Assembly: GCA_033030425.1 (NCBI GenBank)
Contig: JAUFSD010000011.1
Span: 496,001 to 560,000, forward strand
Reading direction: 5' to 3'
DNA from: Verpa conica
Taxonomy: Eukaryota > Ascomycota > Pezizomycetes > Pezizales > Morchellaceae
Length of the DNA: 64,000 bases
In this document: piece after piece, positions 1 to 11,387 of the stretch
Numbering within the stretch: position 1 is the stretch's first letter
Layout of the letters: every line of letters begins with the position of its first letter
Notes under the pieces: generated by a model
Seen by the model: only the letters and a program-made list of their open reading frames with translations
Database searches by the model: none
Told to the model about the DNA's origin: nothing
Made by a program: the position numbers and the translations under genes

Positions 1-140
1 TATTTTTCGAGTGATGGTTTACGATAAAGATTATCTACTATAAACAGGCACTAGGATATATAGGTATACCCAATATATTTGCTTCTATTTAGAATGTGAT
101 AATTACACAACATATCGCATCAAAGCTACCTAGAACCTTA

Positions 141-1556
141 CTATACAGCCCCCACCATATTCCGCGACACTCTATTATCCCTAAACCTCAAACTACTACT
201 CTCCGGCGCCCGCCAAAAACAAAACGGTCCCGACTGGCCCCTTGTAAATACAAAGTCCTTACCACGCCTCCAATGCCCAAATATCATATTATTCCCTGGC
301 AACATAACACCCTCGTAAAACCACCCATGGTTCTCATAATTTTTAACAAACTGGATCTTCTTCCACCCCGTAATCGTGCTCAACTCCGGTGGTGGTGGAA
401 TCGGCGTTATTTCTCCAGACTGGACAGTAAACTCCCCAAAGTCCCGGCCAATGGCTGTGAAAGTGGTCTCGGCACCCGGAGAGGGGGTTATGGAAAGTGT
501 CATGTCGACTAGATGACTATCTGACCTGTCTGTGAAAACTTCCTCAAGGTCAAAGTTTATTATGCGGTGATAGCCTAAGTATGCTATAATCAAAAAATAC
601 CCGCAAATCAGCCAAGCCCTCTTTCTAAAAAATGAAGGCGAATAAGAAGAAGAAAAAGGAGGAGACAAACTATACGCCCCAAACCACTTCACTGGTATCT
701 CCACCTCACCACCATCCAACCTCCCTTCCCAAAACCCCGGCATCTCACTCGGTTCCAGCAGGGTCCTCTGGTGAAACAAGTCACTCTCGGACTTGGGGTG
801 TAAATGCCAAGTAAAGAACCTTGCCAAAACATTCAAAGTTCGCATATTTGGTGTACCATCAGCATTGAAAACCCGATCCCGATCAGGGCGGTACACAATC
901 TGCTGAAGCCTTACCAACTGCTTCTGTTCAGGCAGATTCAACACAGGCGTAAGAAGCAGGCTAATTGCACTAAGCAGCGGATGCGGGTCTTCGTACAAGT
1001 GCGAGTGAAACAATGAGCGCGTGATTGGGGAGAAACGAATATGTGTAAAATTGCGACCATGCACCGGGTCGCTTTCAGTGGTGCTGTAGCCATATGCATC
1101 TATAGAGAGTCTCACCAGTAACCTTATAATACTATTCCATTCAACCACACCTGGGTATATGCTATTTACTAACCTAATAGAATATCCCTCAAGACTCCCA
1201 ATGCGTCTAGCTCTTCCTCTGTCTCGCCGCTACGGAATTCGATACTTCTTTGCTTCCCTTTGAGTAGTCGCTGCCGTTTCTGGTAGGTGGTTCTCCAGTC
1301 GTATGTGTTCTTGCGACTCCGGACGGGCTCGTCGTAGATTTGGAGGAAGCGGCTCCGCCAGGCTACCTGGTCTCCATTTACAGCATCGTGGAAGATACGA
1401 CAGACTAATATGAAGTTACAGAGGTCCTTATCGGTGAGGCCGATTGTTATTAGCTTGAGGAGCTGTTTTTTTAAAAAAGATTTACCCGTGTTAATTATAT
1501 ATTCTGTATAAGAGCTTAGGTGGGCCTACCTCGACTGGAAATGATTCAATCGCCAT
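141..1556 (-). CDS. F-box domain protein, three exons
   Basis: Probable substrate-receptor subunit of an SCF ubiquitin ligase. Exon 1 (1556-1530) encodes MAIESFPVE. After a GT-AG intron, exon 2 starts at 1462 and continues as LLKLITIGLTDKDLCNFILV, so the joined N-terminus reads as an F-box (P-V-E-L-L-K-L-I ... D-K-D-L-C-N-F ... V-C-R). Exon 3 runs to a TAG at 141-143 and carries a single hydrophobic stretch (LICGYFLIIAYLGY) and a C-terminal region with no family I recognise. With the joints used here the protein is about 441 aa. The second intron is odd: frame demands a joint near 1150-1173, giving either a 23-nt GTTAGT..CCCAG intron or a 38-nt GTAAAT..AATAG intron. The F-box call is good; the substrate and the role of the hydrophobic segment are unknown. 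Confidence 0.7.
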
Positions 1557-3055
1557 TTTGGGTTTGAGGTATTGTTATAGTAGTTGCTGTGTAAGAACCG
1601 TAAAAAGTGGTTGTGGAGAAAGCTCGGTCTGTGGGGAGATTGGGGCTACATATCCTATCGTTATCGTAGATCATGTGGCGACACCACACTGGATGCTGGG
1701 TTGGGGAAATAATACACTATTCCGAGACAAGAAAGAAGATTTCCCGGGGAGTCTGGGTGTTATCTAGGGTATTGGGGGTTTTGTGATAGGTGCCTTTTTT
1801 TTATATTTAATAATGCTAGATGTATTTTTCTTTTTACATAGCTGGGGGAAGTTTACCTAGTAAACACATGGTCCTGCAGCCCCAAGAAACGGTGCTGCAT
1901 GAGACCAAACAAAAAGGAACAGGTTCTTCTCTCTTTACCCAAAGGTCTACAGCCCGTAGTAGTTGCTCATAAATCTAAAGGAGCCCCCGCCCCAGAACTG
2001 GTACTAGTAACTACATGTACTTTACTATACCGTTCAGCTAGGGACTAATTAATATAGAGTACTGGTGTCTGCTAATGTAGCGACACAAAATGCCTCTACA
2101 TGGGTTCCCCCACCGCAATTTCAACTCGGGGAAACATTCTCTCGACAATCCGTATATAGTCCCGAGTTCCCGACATTGTTCCACTCAGATCCGCCTAGAG
2201 TACAAAAGTATCGAAGCCCCATGTCGGTTGCAGGGGGGTAATGGAATTAGGTACAGTACATGAAGGAGGCCCTTTTGGGGAGTACCCCACAATGATCGGC
2301 GAGATGCACAGATTTGGCAAGGTACATTGAGTTCTTAAATTGACCTCACAAGGCCCCAGAGAATAACTGTATTCTGTGCCGGGTGATGTCAAATGACCAG
2401 ATTGCAGCTTGGGGATCGCATGGGTTTGAGTGTTTCTAGAATTTTTTGCTTTATGATGACGGGTAAATACGGGTGCTGGATTTTATATATTGGGGACTGG
2501 GCGAGGGGATGGTTGACGGGATGCTGGATTCTACCGGTATTGGGTTCTCAGGGCCCACTTGGTAGGCTCTGAATAACAATTACATAGCTTACATCGGGTG
2601 GCAAAGTGTGATTATTATCTCAAGAGTTCCAGGTCACTCCTAATCAAGCATAAAATAATACAGCATATACATGTAGGTTCCTCAAATTCCACATCTGAAT
2701 CGAATCCGTGTTTCCAAAACTGCATACATGTAGTTGCCTCTCTGTAAAGACTCATGCGCGTGGAAGCTGTGCCTGCATTGCCAAATAGGGATACATACAT
2801 GTACCTACATGTGGTGTTATAAAGGTACAATAATATGAATCAAAATAAAGGTCATCTCAAAGATATCTACATATACATGTCGAGTATTATCACAGACCCA
2901 TCCAACTGGAAGACGCAGAGCCGCAAGTCCTCGGTTATGATGATCAGATAAGACAACACGTCAATCCATCTCCAAGCCGAGGCTCTGGTTATCCGCAACG
3001 CCAACACTTGTCGTCCAGCAGTCAATCCCCAAGAGTCTGTAAACACTCACACGAA
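1557..3055. other. intergenic region between divergent F-box gene and PEX10
   Basis: I see no convincing coding frame in this 1.5-kb interval. It should hold the two divergent promoters. It contains four exact copies of the palindrome TACATGTA (2012, 2668, 2725 and 2796), three of them within 136 bp, and several near matches. Confidence 0.5.
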
Positions 3056-4339
3056 ATGGCTACAGAAACAATAACCCCTGAGGCAGTGTCTACAGCCATC
3101 AATGTGCCAGTACCTGCTACATCTTCCTCATCATCAGAATCAGCGTTTAATTATCCCTTTGCTGCTGCTCCAGATATAAGTAATCTAACCCCCAAGGCAC
3201 GAGCACATCAGACCTCTGAGATCTCTAACACGCCATAGTCCGGTCGAACCAAAAGGATGCATACTACCAAGGTGTGCTACTTGAGCAGCTCTCTACAATC
3301 TTACGGAAAATCTATGGTTTGTTCCAATTCCTGCTGTTTTTCACATGGTGCGTGTTCAACCAGCTTATAACCAATAACCAGGAGCTCGAATCCTACACAA
3401 ATACACCCTCGAGACCAAAACCCTCGCCGACATTCTCTACCTCACCCTTACGACCCTTCGCGGGGCGCGTACCCTCGGCGAGGAATATTGTGACATCCTC
3501 CATGTCGAATCCTCAACTCTCCGTCTCCCAGGTCTTAAGCGTCGTCTCGGCTTCATCCTAACGACAATCCTCGTCCCGTACTTCCTCACAAAGTTACTCC
3601 CACGTTTCAGATCACGTATACGGCAGAAGCTCCAATCGGCAACAACGCCACGGCCCACCACCAATGGCGAAAAGCCAGGGCCTGACTCAGTGGCTATGAA
3701 GGTTAAGAAATACCTACTGGAGCACCTAGACACACTCACCTCTACGGAGAGCCTGCTCGCCGTACACTTGGGGATGTTCTACTTCACCGGCGCGTACTAT
3801 CACCTCTCGAAACGGCTCTGGGGGCTACGATATATATTCACAAAGCGTCTTGCGCCACACGAGCAACGGGTCGGGTATGAAGTGTTGGGTCTGCTCTTGT
3901 TGGCGCAATTAGCAACACAGGGGTATTTCCACATCTCAAACACATTCTCTCATACTTCTGCTATCACGACGGATGAGGAGGCTGTTGATATCATTGCTAC
4001 AGGGGGCGTTATAAGTAATCCCAAGACACACGTACAAGATGTAGGTAGGGATAGGGCTACGTATGATCTGGACAATGAGAAGACGATGCGGTTCATGAGT
4101 GGGGAAATGGGAAGGAAGTGTACCCTGTGCTTGGAGAATATGAAAGATCCAACGGCGACAGGGTGTGGACACGTATTTTGTTGGAGCTGTATTAGTGAGT
4201 GGTGTCGTAGCAAGGTTCGTAATTCCCCCATTGCCTTTCCTCGGCGTAGTAAAAATCTGACATTTTGAGAATTCAGCCCGAATGTCCACTCTGCCGACAA
4301 TCTGCACTGGTGCAGCATCTTTTGCCCTTGAGGTGTTAG
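3056..4339 (+). CDS. PEX10: peroxisome biogenesis factor 10 (RING-type E3 of the peroxisomal import machinery)
   Basis: PEX10 is a peroxisomal membrane RING ubiquitin ligase that acts with PEX2 and PEX12 to ubiquitinate the import receptor PEX5. Four exons: 3056-3179, 3239-3316, 3382-4214 and 4277-4339, 365 aa. All joints are GT-AG and in phase. The N-terminus shows the family signature PFAAAPDIIRSNQKDAYYQG, then the membrane-region motif LHKYTLETKTLADILYL, hydrophobic segments (FILTTILVPYFLTKLLP; LLAVHLGMFYFTGAYYHL), and a C-terminal C3HC4 RING from about residue 314: CTLC, GCGHVFCWSC, and CPLC completed by the last exon. The first ATG of the frame (3056) is used; upstream in-frame codons lack an ATG. 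The last intron splits the RING between Cys/His pairs, so a wrong joint would destroy the domain. Identification is confident. Confidence 0.95.
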
Positions 4340-5229
4340 TGTGTGGGGGTTTCCCCCTATCTTATTGCGTAGGGGTTGACTTGCCTATACAAACCTTTCT
4401 ACCCTCATTTTGTTTTTGGAAATGGCAAAACCACTTCTCTTTAGTTTATATCCATGTTATCTCCAACACCAGGAGTTGCGACTATTATTATTTCTTTCTT
4501 TTCCCCTTTGCATTGGTGCATGCCGACGGGTAATACAAGACTTTACTATTGTTTTTTTATTTGGTTGTGTAGCGTTCTTTTAGACATTGAATTATGGAGA
4601 AGGTTGTGAGAAGAGTGGTTAGTAATTTTTCTACACGAGTGAGGACGTGTGATTAATGGAGATATTGCTTACGTTATGTGTTTGCTTTCAGGAGGTGAGG
4701 GTAGGGATATCTGGTGGGGGAGCTTGGGTCGTATTTCTTTGGTGATCGTAGATCGTAGAAACATGTTTACTCTATGTGAGTTTTTTTTAGCTATGCTTTT
4801 ACTGGTTAGCAATATTTTATGGTAACGAAAATGTGATGGCCTTAGAAGCTGGTGTATTTTTAGTTTCATTTTCTGCGAAACGTCTCTAGGGCTTTGGGAA
4901 GGAAAATAGGTACGACTGGATATACCTCATACTGGTGGGATAAAGATAACAATATCCCATACTGTTCATTAATATTAACTCAGATACCCAAACCACTAGA
5001 AAATCTATAACTGTACTTTATAGTCTCGAGGCTAATAATTAGTCCTCCAATAAAGAAAGCTACTGAAAGGGGCCAAAATGTCTTCCTTTCACTATTGATA
5101 TTTGAAATCGTGATATAAAGCCAACTACGTACAAAGACACTATAACCAGATCCTCTCACTCACAGCTTCATCTAAATCTTGCCAAACCCGTCTTTGCTGA
5201 ACCACTAACCAACCTATTGCAGAAATTTG
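4340..5229. other. convergent intergenic region
   Basis: This is the 3' flank of PEX10 and SEC15, which converge. It is AT-rich with T-runs. I see no gene, RNA or repeat. Confidence 0.5.
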
Positions 5230-8079
5230 TTAGAGCCTAGAATTTGGTAGAAAGCATTAGGTAATGGGGGGCTATTCTTGGCTAAAAAAGAGAATAAAGG
5301 TGAAACAGTATAAAACATACTTCTCAAGCAATATTGGCCCATTCATTGGGTTAACGTTAGAGTACTTCCTCATCCTAGTATCGATACTATAAAATTCATC
5401 TGCATTATCCGACTGAAGCAAGTCGATTGTTTGCCGGAGCTCCTCGAAGATTTGTAGTAAAAGCGGCTCATTTAAGCTCGCTACGAAATCCTGAAGGTAC
5501 CGTGCGTCCAAATCTAGGTCTGCTACCGCTATCTTGTTAATTTTCTTAACGGAGTCGGATAATGGAAGCGCCTAGAAAATTTTAGTCTCTATATATAAGA
5601 TTGCTAGCTGATCTAGAAGCAGGAGGAACTTACCAGAATCGAAGTAGCAATATGGCTCAAAGCATCAAAGTAGATCAATCCTTTAATATCCTTCGGTAGT
5701 CCCAACAACGTCGAGCTCATGATATTCCCCAAGAACAGTGTCATCTGCTGCAAATACTCACTTGGCTGCCCTTGCTTCTTTGTAGCCATCCAGTTATACT
5801 CAGCTGTTTCCACAAGATCGTCAATTTTGCTATTGACTAGCTCGAATATACGTTTCTCAGCTGTCTTTTTCTCTGCCCGAAACTGCTCAGTGGCCTTCAG
5901 TGAGATCTCGCCACCATGATTAGATTGTCGGGCTTCAACGAGTAGTAGCTCAAGTTCCTGACAGGCGTATTCGAATTGTTCTAGGTTGATTAATATCTGA
6001 ACAATTTGCCCAAGGTATTTGGAATTGAGGCGCTCAACGAGGGAAGTGCAAACTACGTTGCACAAGAGCTCGTCAAGTGACTATATTTGGGGTCTACGTT
6101 AGCATCCAGTTGGTAATCCAGGAGATGAACGACATACGTTCTTGAGTTCCTCGTCAATCGCACTTTGATGCGTGAAGTATTCGTCTGAAAAGAAGTAGTA
6201 TTTGTTTAAGAAATTTCGTATTTCGATACAGCATAAAGGGTACATTTGAGAAAATGGCAGTACGATGGGAAACCTAGTTTTAACAAACTTGCTATGAGTT
6301 ATAGCCTGTTTTTTCTGATGCTGAGGGTTTACGTACTCTATGAATTCTCTATCTTTGTCAGGTTTATACCAACTCACATTGACAACGTTGTCATATTCCT
6401 CAGCGGTGTTGACAGGCATCGGCATGTAATCATCGCTTGTGACAATCTAATAGCAAAGATATTAATGGAACTAGGTGTAATATAAGAAGAGGGTTGGGAA
6501 ATACCTCTTTGAAATCGATACTGAATTCCTTTTTGAGGCGTTCTGAGTATTTTTCGAAAAGTACTAGAAGGAACTGATCGAGAGCTTCTACAGAATATCC
6601 CCAGCTCTGGCAGAAAACAGCATTAGAACTAGGAAATTAAGTTCGAAAAGGTATTTGTGTATAACCACTTACATCCATGGTCTGTATAAATAATGCAAGA
6701 ACATTCTTAACTTTCAGGAGATTGTCGGCCTCGGTGATGTTATCCAAGGCTGGTGAGATAACATTGATAGCTTTTTTGCACATTGAATCCCACAACTCAT
6801 CGACCTATCCATGTGTAAGCAATAATAAGACGAGAATGACATAGGTGAGATGGCGCTATTTACATCTACAGCAGACCGAAAGCTCATCGTTTTTTTCATC
6901 GTCGCTCTCTCGATAATTGCAAAGCCAGCTATGTCTTCCAAAAGACGATTCAGCCCCGATATGTCTTCATTGGAGAAATTTAATGGCCCTGAGAGAAGGA
7001 GTTCTTTCTGTTGCCGTCTCACGTTCGCGTATGTGACTCTGAACTCATCTCTCTCCCCCAGAGCTTCGTGGATATGAAGGCACTCGAACAATGGGGTAAA
7101 GTCAATCTTGACATTTTCATTATCCAAAACATCAAACTCTTCTCGTTCATCAAGTACCAACTCAATTGCTGAATTGAGTTTGAAAGATTCTATACTCGGA
7201 AGTTTTAGGTGAGAACCTTCAACCATCATGGACGAAAACTTACGCAAATACGGTGATTTCTCGACTCTCTCCTTTTGCCGTCGTCGACGAAGTTCCGTTT
7301 GATCAAATGCTATCTGTCCTAGCAGGACTGAGCTCTCACGGATCCTATACAACCAGCTGTTGAGATCTGTCATCACTGCTTCTTTAACCATTCCTTGCAT
7401 TGCTGGAACAGATTTCCGAATCATTTCAGCGACATCATACTGCATCACCTCCTTAAGGTGAACGTTCTGTAGCTCATCTAGCGTCCTCAAAGCTGCATAA
7501 TGTTTCTTTGCCCTTAACAGATCACCAACTCGATTCGCCAATCCCAGAACCTCTAAACACAGTCGTAGAGCCTGTGTGGCCTCATCAATGTTCTGTCGGA
7601 CATCTCTCGAATCCACAAGTGCCTTTTTCTGCTCCACTAACTTCTCCGTAGACCCTTGGATAGATTGGTTTAGCTTCAATATCTCTTCGGTTAGATCCAC
7701 GGTACCCTTTCTGACATTAAGGAGCTGGTTGACGGATGAGACGAAGTCTTGGTGGTTGTTATTGCACAAGCGCTCGATTTCGGATTCCCGCTCATTAGAG
7801 AATTTATCTAGCTCATACATAAGCTGATCCTCACGCCCCTCTGCGGTCGCATCTTTGATTGTCGTGATAAGTTGGTCAAGGTGGTCTGTGTCCGAAGGAG
7901 CATGTAGGAGCTAGAAAAGTCCATACCTCAGTAAGCAGTTGGCACCTAAAGGCAGAACTTAGCAATACCTGGTGCACGCTGGCCTTTAGACTCGGTGGGG
8001 TCCCAGTACCCTGAGGCCTAAGGGAAAGTACAGACTTTACAACGGTTTGGAGCTGTAGCTTTCTCGCAGCGGAGTTCAT
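5230..8079 (-). CDS. SEC15: exocyst complex component Sec15
   Basis: Sec15 is the exocyst subunit that binds the Rab GTPase Sec4 on secretory vesicles and links it to plasma-membrane tethering. Nine exons; the first eight are 8079-7969, 7910-6864, 6804-6673, 6606-6505, 6446-6337, 6273-6138, 6080-5634 and 5571-5321, and all phases agree. Recognisable blocks are DHLDQLITTIKDATAEGRED near the N-terminus, VLGLANRVGDLLRAKKHYAA, the conserved FPIVLPFSQMYPLCCIEIRN core and PKDIKGLIYFDALSHIATSI. The product is about 780 aa, normal for the family. The final exon is ambiguous. Acceptor TTTTTTAG gives a stop at 5272 (39-nt intron), while acceptor TTCTAG gives LLEKL and a stop at 5230. The N-terminal 37 residues before VHQ are less conserved, so the start is moderately sure. 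The intron inside exon 5/6 is 63 nt, so intron retention would keep the frame open. Confidence 0.92.
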
Positions 8080-8909
8080 GGCTGCTGTTGGAGGGTCGAT
8101 GTTACAAGGACTTGCGGCTTAAAACCGGGGCATGAGCTCCTGGTAATCAATGCCAAGCCTACGAAGCGGTATTTAGCGCCAAGGATGTGCAGGAGGCCCA
8201 ACCTATGTAAATTTGGATCTATCATGACTCCCGTAGGCTGTAGTATTTCAGAGTATTTGACCTGGCACCAATTTTGTTTAAAGCTCATCATTTTTACTGG
8301 ATCATAGGCTAAGAAGGAGGTTCCATTATCAACGGGAGATAGAGAAATTACACTATAAGAGTACCTCTTAAGTTGTCATAGTGATATAGAGTGTTTTATC
8401 ACTAGCTGAGTCAAGTGATAAGCTAATCTCCTCACCAGATACTTTCTAGCTCGTCTGCTCCCCCCTTTGTCAGCTACAAGCTCTAGCTCAGTAAGACTAC
8501 TGCTTAGGTTCTTCTACTCAAGCTATGATTGACTAAACAGGCATATTTAAGGAGTGAGATGAAAGACACATAACTCACCCAGGTTCTGCCCCCAGGGTTC
8601 AATACAGAAGAAGAATTAGCGCTATATTCCATTCAACTGGGCTTATCCCCTCGGTCCCCTTAATAGTCAAGATATCATTCATTCCCATGCGGGGGTCACA
8701 AACAGTACCAATGCCTAATAACTCATACATGCAATACAAATATAGATGTACCCTAAAGAAAAATCTAATCTCCCCACCTCACTTGTTTCAGTAGTCCAGA
8801 AATACGATCATTGAGTACTCCTCCAAAAACCCTTTCTACCAAAGGCACTTTTAACCCCCCAAATCACACCCTTAACTCCCCAACCCCCAATCTTCCATGG
8901 CCATAACCG
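8080..8909. other. intergenic region, SEC15 promoter and eIF2B gamma 3' flank
   Basis: No supported gene. Short open frames here do not continue across splice sites and match nothing I recognise. This should contain the SEC15 promoter, since SEC15 starts at 8079 on the minus strand. Confidence 0.5.
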
Positions 8910-10953
8910 TCATGAGCCCGCAACTTTGAGATTTTCCGTGGTTTTTACAATTTCTGCGGCTTTCGTAATATCAACGATTTTCGCCGGGTCAGTAATATTT
9001 ACGGGCGAAGGTGTTGGGACCTCAGTGGGAGGAGGAGGCGCGGGAGCTCCTTCAATCTCTGTAGGTAGCACTTTCTCGGGTTCATCTACTGATTCTTCGT
9101 CGTCTAGATTGTCATCTTTGCCCTTTGGGCCCTCATCATCATCATTGTCTTCATCTTCATCGCCATAGTCACCATCTGAGCCTAGTCCTGAAGCGTCAGA
9201 AGTATAGGCTCCATCTAGACCGGTAAATGCGACAAAACGTTCATTCTTGGCTTCCGCTGTGTATAAAAAAACTCACCCAATCAGTCATCCAAAAATCTTG
9301 CTATTAGATCGAAGAAGGAACAGACTTACCTCCCTCTTCTACAACAAATCCTTCTGCAACCTCACAATCTTTTAAATTTGCTTTGACACCAACAATGGCT
9401 TTTCGACCTATAGTACAACCCTCTAACTTAGCCCCTTCTGCCACACTCGCTCCGTCCATGAGTACACATCCTGTCAGCCTCACACCCTTCCCGATGCTCA
9501 CACCACTGCCTAGGACTGAACGCTTGATGAGTGCTCTCTCTCCAATAGAGACCTTATCTGCGATAAGACAGTCGAAACTTGTAACTTTGGCTTTCGGATC
9601 GATTGAAGCTGAGGGATCAATCTTGATTTGTGTGGAGGGAACTGATGGGTCAGATTTCGCGAGGTAGAGAGAGGTGAACAAGTAAAGATGTACAGTATCC
9701 ACACGCCTCGTGAAGCCAGCAGAAGCAGATGGGAGATACGCCGTAATTGACGGTACCTCAACCTGTTCTTTTTTCTTTCGTAAATTTTCTGTAGCAATTG
9801 CTGCTGCCTCCTTTGAGGTCGCTGGTATCCTCGACGCAAACATCCTCTCCGCCTCATTTTGCTGATTCAAGAAGCTACGTCTTCTCGTGGAGCTCATTCC
9901 TCCAACTTCATAACGTTCTCCACTACCATCCTCACTATCATCATCACCTCCCTCTGCACTCCCCTCTAAGATCTCTAATAGTCCAAGTCTTCCTGCTAAT
10001 CTTTGGTTCTGCCAACATGCCTTCGACCACCACGGCAACACATCCTCTCTAATAGAATTAAGCTTTGGATTCCTCTCAATAAACTTCAACACCCAATAAG
10101 GGAAGAAATAAACCCCACTATCCCTTCTCGTCGCGAGCATCTGTAAATTTGGGTGTTTCCTCAATAAGCTCCCTCTCAACTCAATCTGCGAAGTTCCAGA
10201 ATCCCCCTTTAATACATCACCTGGCAGTGTAAAAAGCAATTGAGACAAGCTCCCCGCGCCATCCCCAACCTTCCCCTGCTTTGCTGGTGCCCCATCGATT
10301 GGCGCTAAAGCTAAAAAATCCGTTTCCTGGCCCTTAACAGCACCCTCCCCCCTCGTCTCATACCAGACTCCCAACCCTCCTCTTCGCCCTTCATCAGCAT
10401 CCCCAATCTTACGGCTCTTCCTCGACCGCAACCCCATATCTGCATCAAAGCCAGCCTGCTCTACCATCCAGAGCTGTGCGACCTCCTGCGCATCAATGTT
10501 GGTGACAAGGTCACATGGGAGGACTGCAAAATCTGTTTTAATCCATCCCTTCTTATACGCGATTCTCAGTACATCTGCGGTGCCGAGGTTGTCGTTTAGT
10601 GAGGAGGCGGGCTCGACTTGTATATATATTGATGATTTCTGGAGCTTGTGCGAGCGTAGGTAGGATTGAATGGCGGGGTGGTGCTCACTCAGTGTTAGTA
10701 TTAGTATAGCTGCATTTCATGTAATAACTATCAGCAACATATAGTAGTGGCCCTTGAGGGGAAAAGAAAAAAGAGTCATACAGTCAAAACCGGCTTTCTC
10801 GCACCACTCCAGTGGGTAATGTAGCATGGGCTTATTCGCGATCGGAAGAAGAGCTTTTGGTAGGTCCTCGGCTCCCGTAAAAGGGTAGAGTGAGGTACCG
10901 GGGCCACATAAAATTACGGCTTGGAAGCCTATTGAAGGGTGTGCTGAAGGCAT
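8910..10953 (-). CDS. GCD1: translation initiation factor eIF2B subunit gamma (nucleotidyltransferase-like + hexapeptide repeats)
   Basis: This is a catalytic-core subunit of eIF2B, the GDP/GTP exchange factor for eIF2 and the target of the integrated stress response. Three exons (10953-10782, 10709-9330, 9256-8910), 632 aa. The N-terminus has the sugar-nucleotidyltransferase-like signature FQAVILCGPGTSLYPFT, then LPKALLPIANKPMLHYPLEW and DFAVLPCDLVTNI. The C-terminal half carries left-handed beta-helix hexapeptide repeats (CLIADKVSIGERALIKRSVL and following, LTGCVLMDGASVAEGAKLEG). The last exon adds an acidic tail (GDYGDEDEDNDDDEGPKGKD) and a low-complexity end, making the protein longer than typical eIF2B gamma (roughly 450-580 aa). 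Intermediate residues around VEQAGFDADMGLRSRKSRK are less conserved. eIF2B epsilon is excluded because no C-terminal W2/HEAT domain follows the beta helix. Confidence 0.93.
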
Positions 10954-11387
10954 GTTTGGATAATTTATCGAAGAGTCACTTTGGTGGGGTTTTGGTGGGT
11001 GGTGGGGTTTTCCATGAGGGAAACAACGAGCGGGTAATGGGAAACTGTTTACCCTACTCCAAGGTGGTTTTCTGTAGAGTGATAACCTGTGATTTTAATA
11101 ACTATATATTTACCAGCTTTTACAAACGATTAATCCTTCGATTTAATCTACTATTTGATTTCTAGAAAGAAAATAACTAGAGTCTCTTAATACACCAGCA
11201 TTTACCACACTCCTTAAATGAACAATGCAGAGCCCAGCGCAGCCGTAAAAAAAAATGTCTCGCCACCTATTTCAGAACATAAAATAAAGGATTGAAACCC
11301 CCAAGCACCAACACAGTATAAACCGAGTGAAAGAAAGAAAGAAACCTCAATCAGATCGAGTTGAAATAAGACACGGCATCATACAAG
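10954..11387. other. intergenic region between HEL2 stop and eIF2B gamma start
   Basis: This 434-bp interval holds the eIF2B gamma promoter and the HEL2 3' flank. I see no gene or repeat, only AT-rich sequence and a short A-run near 11247. Confidence 0.5.
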
